Positions 33,658 through 34,968 of a stretch of 34,968 nt of DNA are shown one piece after another. Below the pieces are notes generated by a model, which made no database searches, was not told where the DNA came from, and worked only from the letters and a program-made list of their open reading frames with translations. The stretch is from JAFAZJ01 sp050183765 (GTDB lineage: Bacteria > Pseudomonadota > Alphaproteobacteria > Reyranellales > Reyranellaceae), in the NCBI GenBank assembly GCA_050183765.1, contig JBFXAZ010000056.1:1-34968 (forward strand), written 5' to 3'. A program made the position numbers and the translations under genes. Within the stretch, counting starts at the first letter, position 1. The number at the start of each line of letters is the position of its first letter.

Positions 33658-34182
33658 ATGAAGTCCAAGCAGCCTGCCCGCGCCCAGGCCGCGCCGCTGC
33701 CGCGGCCGCGCCTCGTGGTGTCCAACACCGCGCAGCGCGTCGCGACCACGACGTGGCGCGCCGAGGCGCCGCGGCGCACGGTGATCGTCGTGCACAGCTG
33801 GAAGCATGTTTCGGCGGCGCTGCTGGCGGCGCGCGAGGCGAAGGCGCCGGTGACCCTGATCAGCCCGGCCGGCGCCTCCTACACCCATGGCGCGGCGTTC
33901 TGGGCGGCGCTCGTCAGGCGGGCGCAGGCGCTGTTCGCCGATGTCGACGCCGAGCTCGTGCTCGACTGCGACGGCGCGCCGGGCCACGTGATGGCGGCGT
34001 TCCGCGTCGGGCTGAAGACGGTGGCCTTCGCCGGCAACGCGGTGGCCGCGACGCGGCTGATGGACATCGCCCAGCGTCACGACGCGCGGCTGATCGTCCG
34101 GCCACCGGTCCATCTCGACCTGATCCACAGCCGCGATCCGCTGGCCGCCAGCCAGGCCCTGCTCGCCGGCCGCGAGGGCTAG
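33658..34182 (+). CDS. Hypothetical protein, 174 residues
   Basis: I do not recognise the family with confidence. The first 20 or so residues are basic and Pro/Ala-rich. The rest looks like a compact alpha/beta protein: strands around TVIVVHSW (41-48), VTLISPAG (65-72), ELVLDCDG (98-105) and KTVAFAG (119-125) alternate with amphipathic helices. There is no signal peptide or membrane segment. Codon usage and GC match its neighbours, supporting a real gene. It ends 5 bases before the AllA-like gene and is likely translated with it, so a role near purine/ureide metabolism is possible but only by context. Confidence 0.7.
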   Translation: MKSKQPARAQAAPLPRPRLVVSNTAQRVATTTWRAEAPRRTVIVVHSWKHVSAALLAAREAKAPVTLISPAGASYTHGAAFWAALVRRAQALFADVDAELVLDCDGAPGHVMAAFRVGLKTVAFAGNAVAATRLMDIAQRHDARLIVRPPVHLDLIHSRDPLAASQALLAGREG

Positions 34183-34187
34183 GCGCG

Positions 34188-34664
34188 ATGCATCTGCGCG
34201 CGCGTCCGCTGACGGCCGAAGCCTTCGCACCCTATGGCGAGGTGCTGACGCCGCCCAAGGATCCCGGCCGCACCTATTTCGAGGAGGCGCTGGCCAACGC
34301 GCGGACCGGCGCGCGGCCCAGCCTGTCGCTCTCGCATCGCGCGCCGCTCGAGCAGCCGGTGCTGGTGAGCGACCTGCTGGAGCGCCACGAATTCTCCTCG
34401 CAGAGCTTCGTGCCGCTCGACGTCTCGCGCTGGCTGATCGTCGTCTGCCCGCACGCGGCCGATGGCGGACCCGATGCGTCCAATGCAGTCGCCTTCGTCG
34501 CCGGTCCCGGCCAGGGCGTGACCTATCGCGCCAACACCTGGCATCACGGCCTGACCGTGCTCGATCGCGCCGCGCGCTTCGCCGTCTTCATGTGGCGCGA
34601 CGGCGGGCCTGATGACGAGGAGTTCGTCAAGGTGTCGCCGTTCACCGTCACGGTGGACGGGTAG
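34188..34664 (+). CDS. Ureidoglycolate lyase (AllA family)
   Basis: A 158-residue cupin-like protein of the ureidoglycolate hydrolase/lyase family, which splits ureidoglycolate to glyoxylate and urea in allantoin degradation. Motifs visible are RPLTAEAFAPYGEVL at the N-terminus, SFVPLDVSRWLIVVCP near 75-88, the central FVAGPGQGVTYRANTWHHGLTVLD (about 103-126) with the HH pair expected at the active site, and FAVFMWRDGGPDDEEF. The ATG at 34188 is six bases after the previous stop; a longer frame upstream is the shadow of the preceding gene. A PuuE-like allantoinase follows after a repeat, which strengthens the assignment. Confidence 0.88.
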   Translation: MHLRARPLTAEAFAPYGEVLTPPKDPGRTYFEEALANARTGARPSLSLSHRAPLEQPVLVSDLLERHEFSSQSFVPLDVSRWLIVVCPHAADGGPDASNAVAFVAGPGQGVTYRANTWHHGLTVLDRAARFAVFMWRDGGPDDEEFVKVSPFTVTVDG

Positions 34665-34693
34665 CTGGAAGCGCCGGCGGCGTCCCGACGGAA

Positions 34694-34830
34694 TCATGAA
34701 GACCAACCACAGAGACACAGAGACACAGAGGAAGACCAGTCGTACGCCAAGGGCATGCCGTTCTCCGTGACCTCTGTGTCTCTGTGGTGAATCCTTCTTG
34801 ATGCCGGCGGGACGCCGGCGTTCCCGAAGA
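34694..34830. repeat. Nested inverted repeat with CCACAGAGACACAGAG arms
   Basis: An inner pair (ACCACAGAGACACAGAG near 34706-34722 with CTCTGTGTCTCTGTGGT near 34772-34789) is enclosed by weaker outer arms that share GCCGGCG, GTCCCG and CATCAAGAAG-like blocks. It fills the 179-base gap between the AllA-like and PuuE-like genes. Confidence 0.75.
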
Positions 34831-34843
34831 CAGGAGACTGCCG

Positions 34844-34968
34844 ATGGCCTGGGAATCGAAGCGCGACTTCATCGGCTACGCCGGCAAGCCGCCCAACCCG
34901 CAATGGCCCAACGGCGCGCGGCTGGCGGTGAACTTCGTCATCAACTTCGAGGAAGGCTCGGAAGCCTC
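34844..34968 (+). CDS. PuuE-type allantoinase / polysaccharide deacetylase family, 5' fragment
   Basis: Only the first 41 codons are in the window; the gene runs off the right edge. AGGAG lies 7 bases before the ATG. The beginning RDFIGYAGKPPNPQWPNGARLAVNFVINFEEGSE closely follows the N-terminus of PuuE-type allantoinases, metal-independent members of the polysaccharide-deacetylase superfamily that open allantoin to allantoate. The catalytic region is not visible. Adjacent AllA-like ureidoglycolate lyase agrees with a ureide-degradation locus. Confidence 0.75.
   Translation, partial: MAWESKRDFIGYAGKPPNPQWPNGARLAVNFVINFEEGSEA

Overview
The window is a high-GC chromosomal segment of an alphaproteobacterium. 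The backbone yebC-ruvC-ruvA-ruvB-ybgC-tolQ-tolR-tolA-tolB-pal-cpoB-tilS-ftsH, and the run zapA-6S RNA-5-FCL with transketolase and GAPDH diverging from it, are gene orders typical of this class. Intergenic palindromes, the proline-rich TolA and accessory genes such as the Rieske oxygenase, TfdA-type dioxygenase, COG3618 amidohydrolase and NIPSNAP would suit a Reyranella- or Bradyrhizobium-like genome. That genus-level guess is an inference and has not been tested.

Layout. Positions 1-2180 (+) hold the tail of a methyltransferase, a short-chain dehydrogenase and thiD. Positions 2298-16208 (-) hold the housekeeping superoperon: YebC, the RuvABC Holliday-junction system, the YbgC thioesterase, the complete Tol-Pal envelope-constriction machine, TilS and FtsH. 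A strong terminator after pal splits it into at least two transcription units. Positions 16272-17884 (+) hold a translationally coupled DJ-1/PfpI protein and a quinone oxidoreductase. Positions 18180-18998 (-) hold a YmdB-type phosphoesterase with two tandem terminators. Positions 19226-28207 are accessory: a Rieske oxygenase, a PCMT-like methyltransferase with a GST, an ATP-grasp ligase beside an HExxH metallopeptidase, a TauD/TfdA dioxygenase, a UPF0114 membrane protein, NIPSNAP, DUF302 and an amidohydrolase. Positions 28252-30090 (-) return to conserved genes: a coiled-coil protein, ZapA, a predicted 6S RNA with its own promoter, and 5-formyltetrahydrofolate cyclo-ligase. Positions 30422-33475 (+) hold tkt and gap. 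The right edge (33658-34968, +) holds an unknown protein, an AllA-type ureidoglycolate lyase and the start of a PuuE-type allantoinase, which suggests a purine/ureide degradation locus continuing beyond the window.

The most striking non-genic property is the density of dispersed palindromic elements. At least six sequence families and about twenty copies occupy most intergenic gaps, including those inside the Tol-Pal and Ruv operons. One is a roughly 165-bp multi-hairpin element present twice, with differences concentrated in the loops. One element copy has become the C-terminus of the Rieske protein, and another supplies the ribosome-binding sequence of ybgC. The best candidate for an uncharacterised protein system is the ATP-grasp/metallopeptidase pair at 22056-24279.
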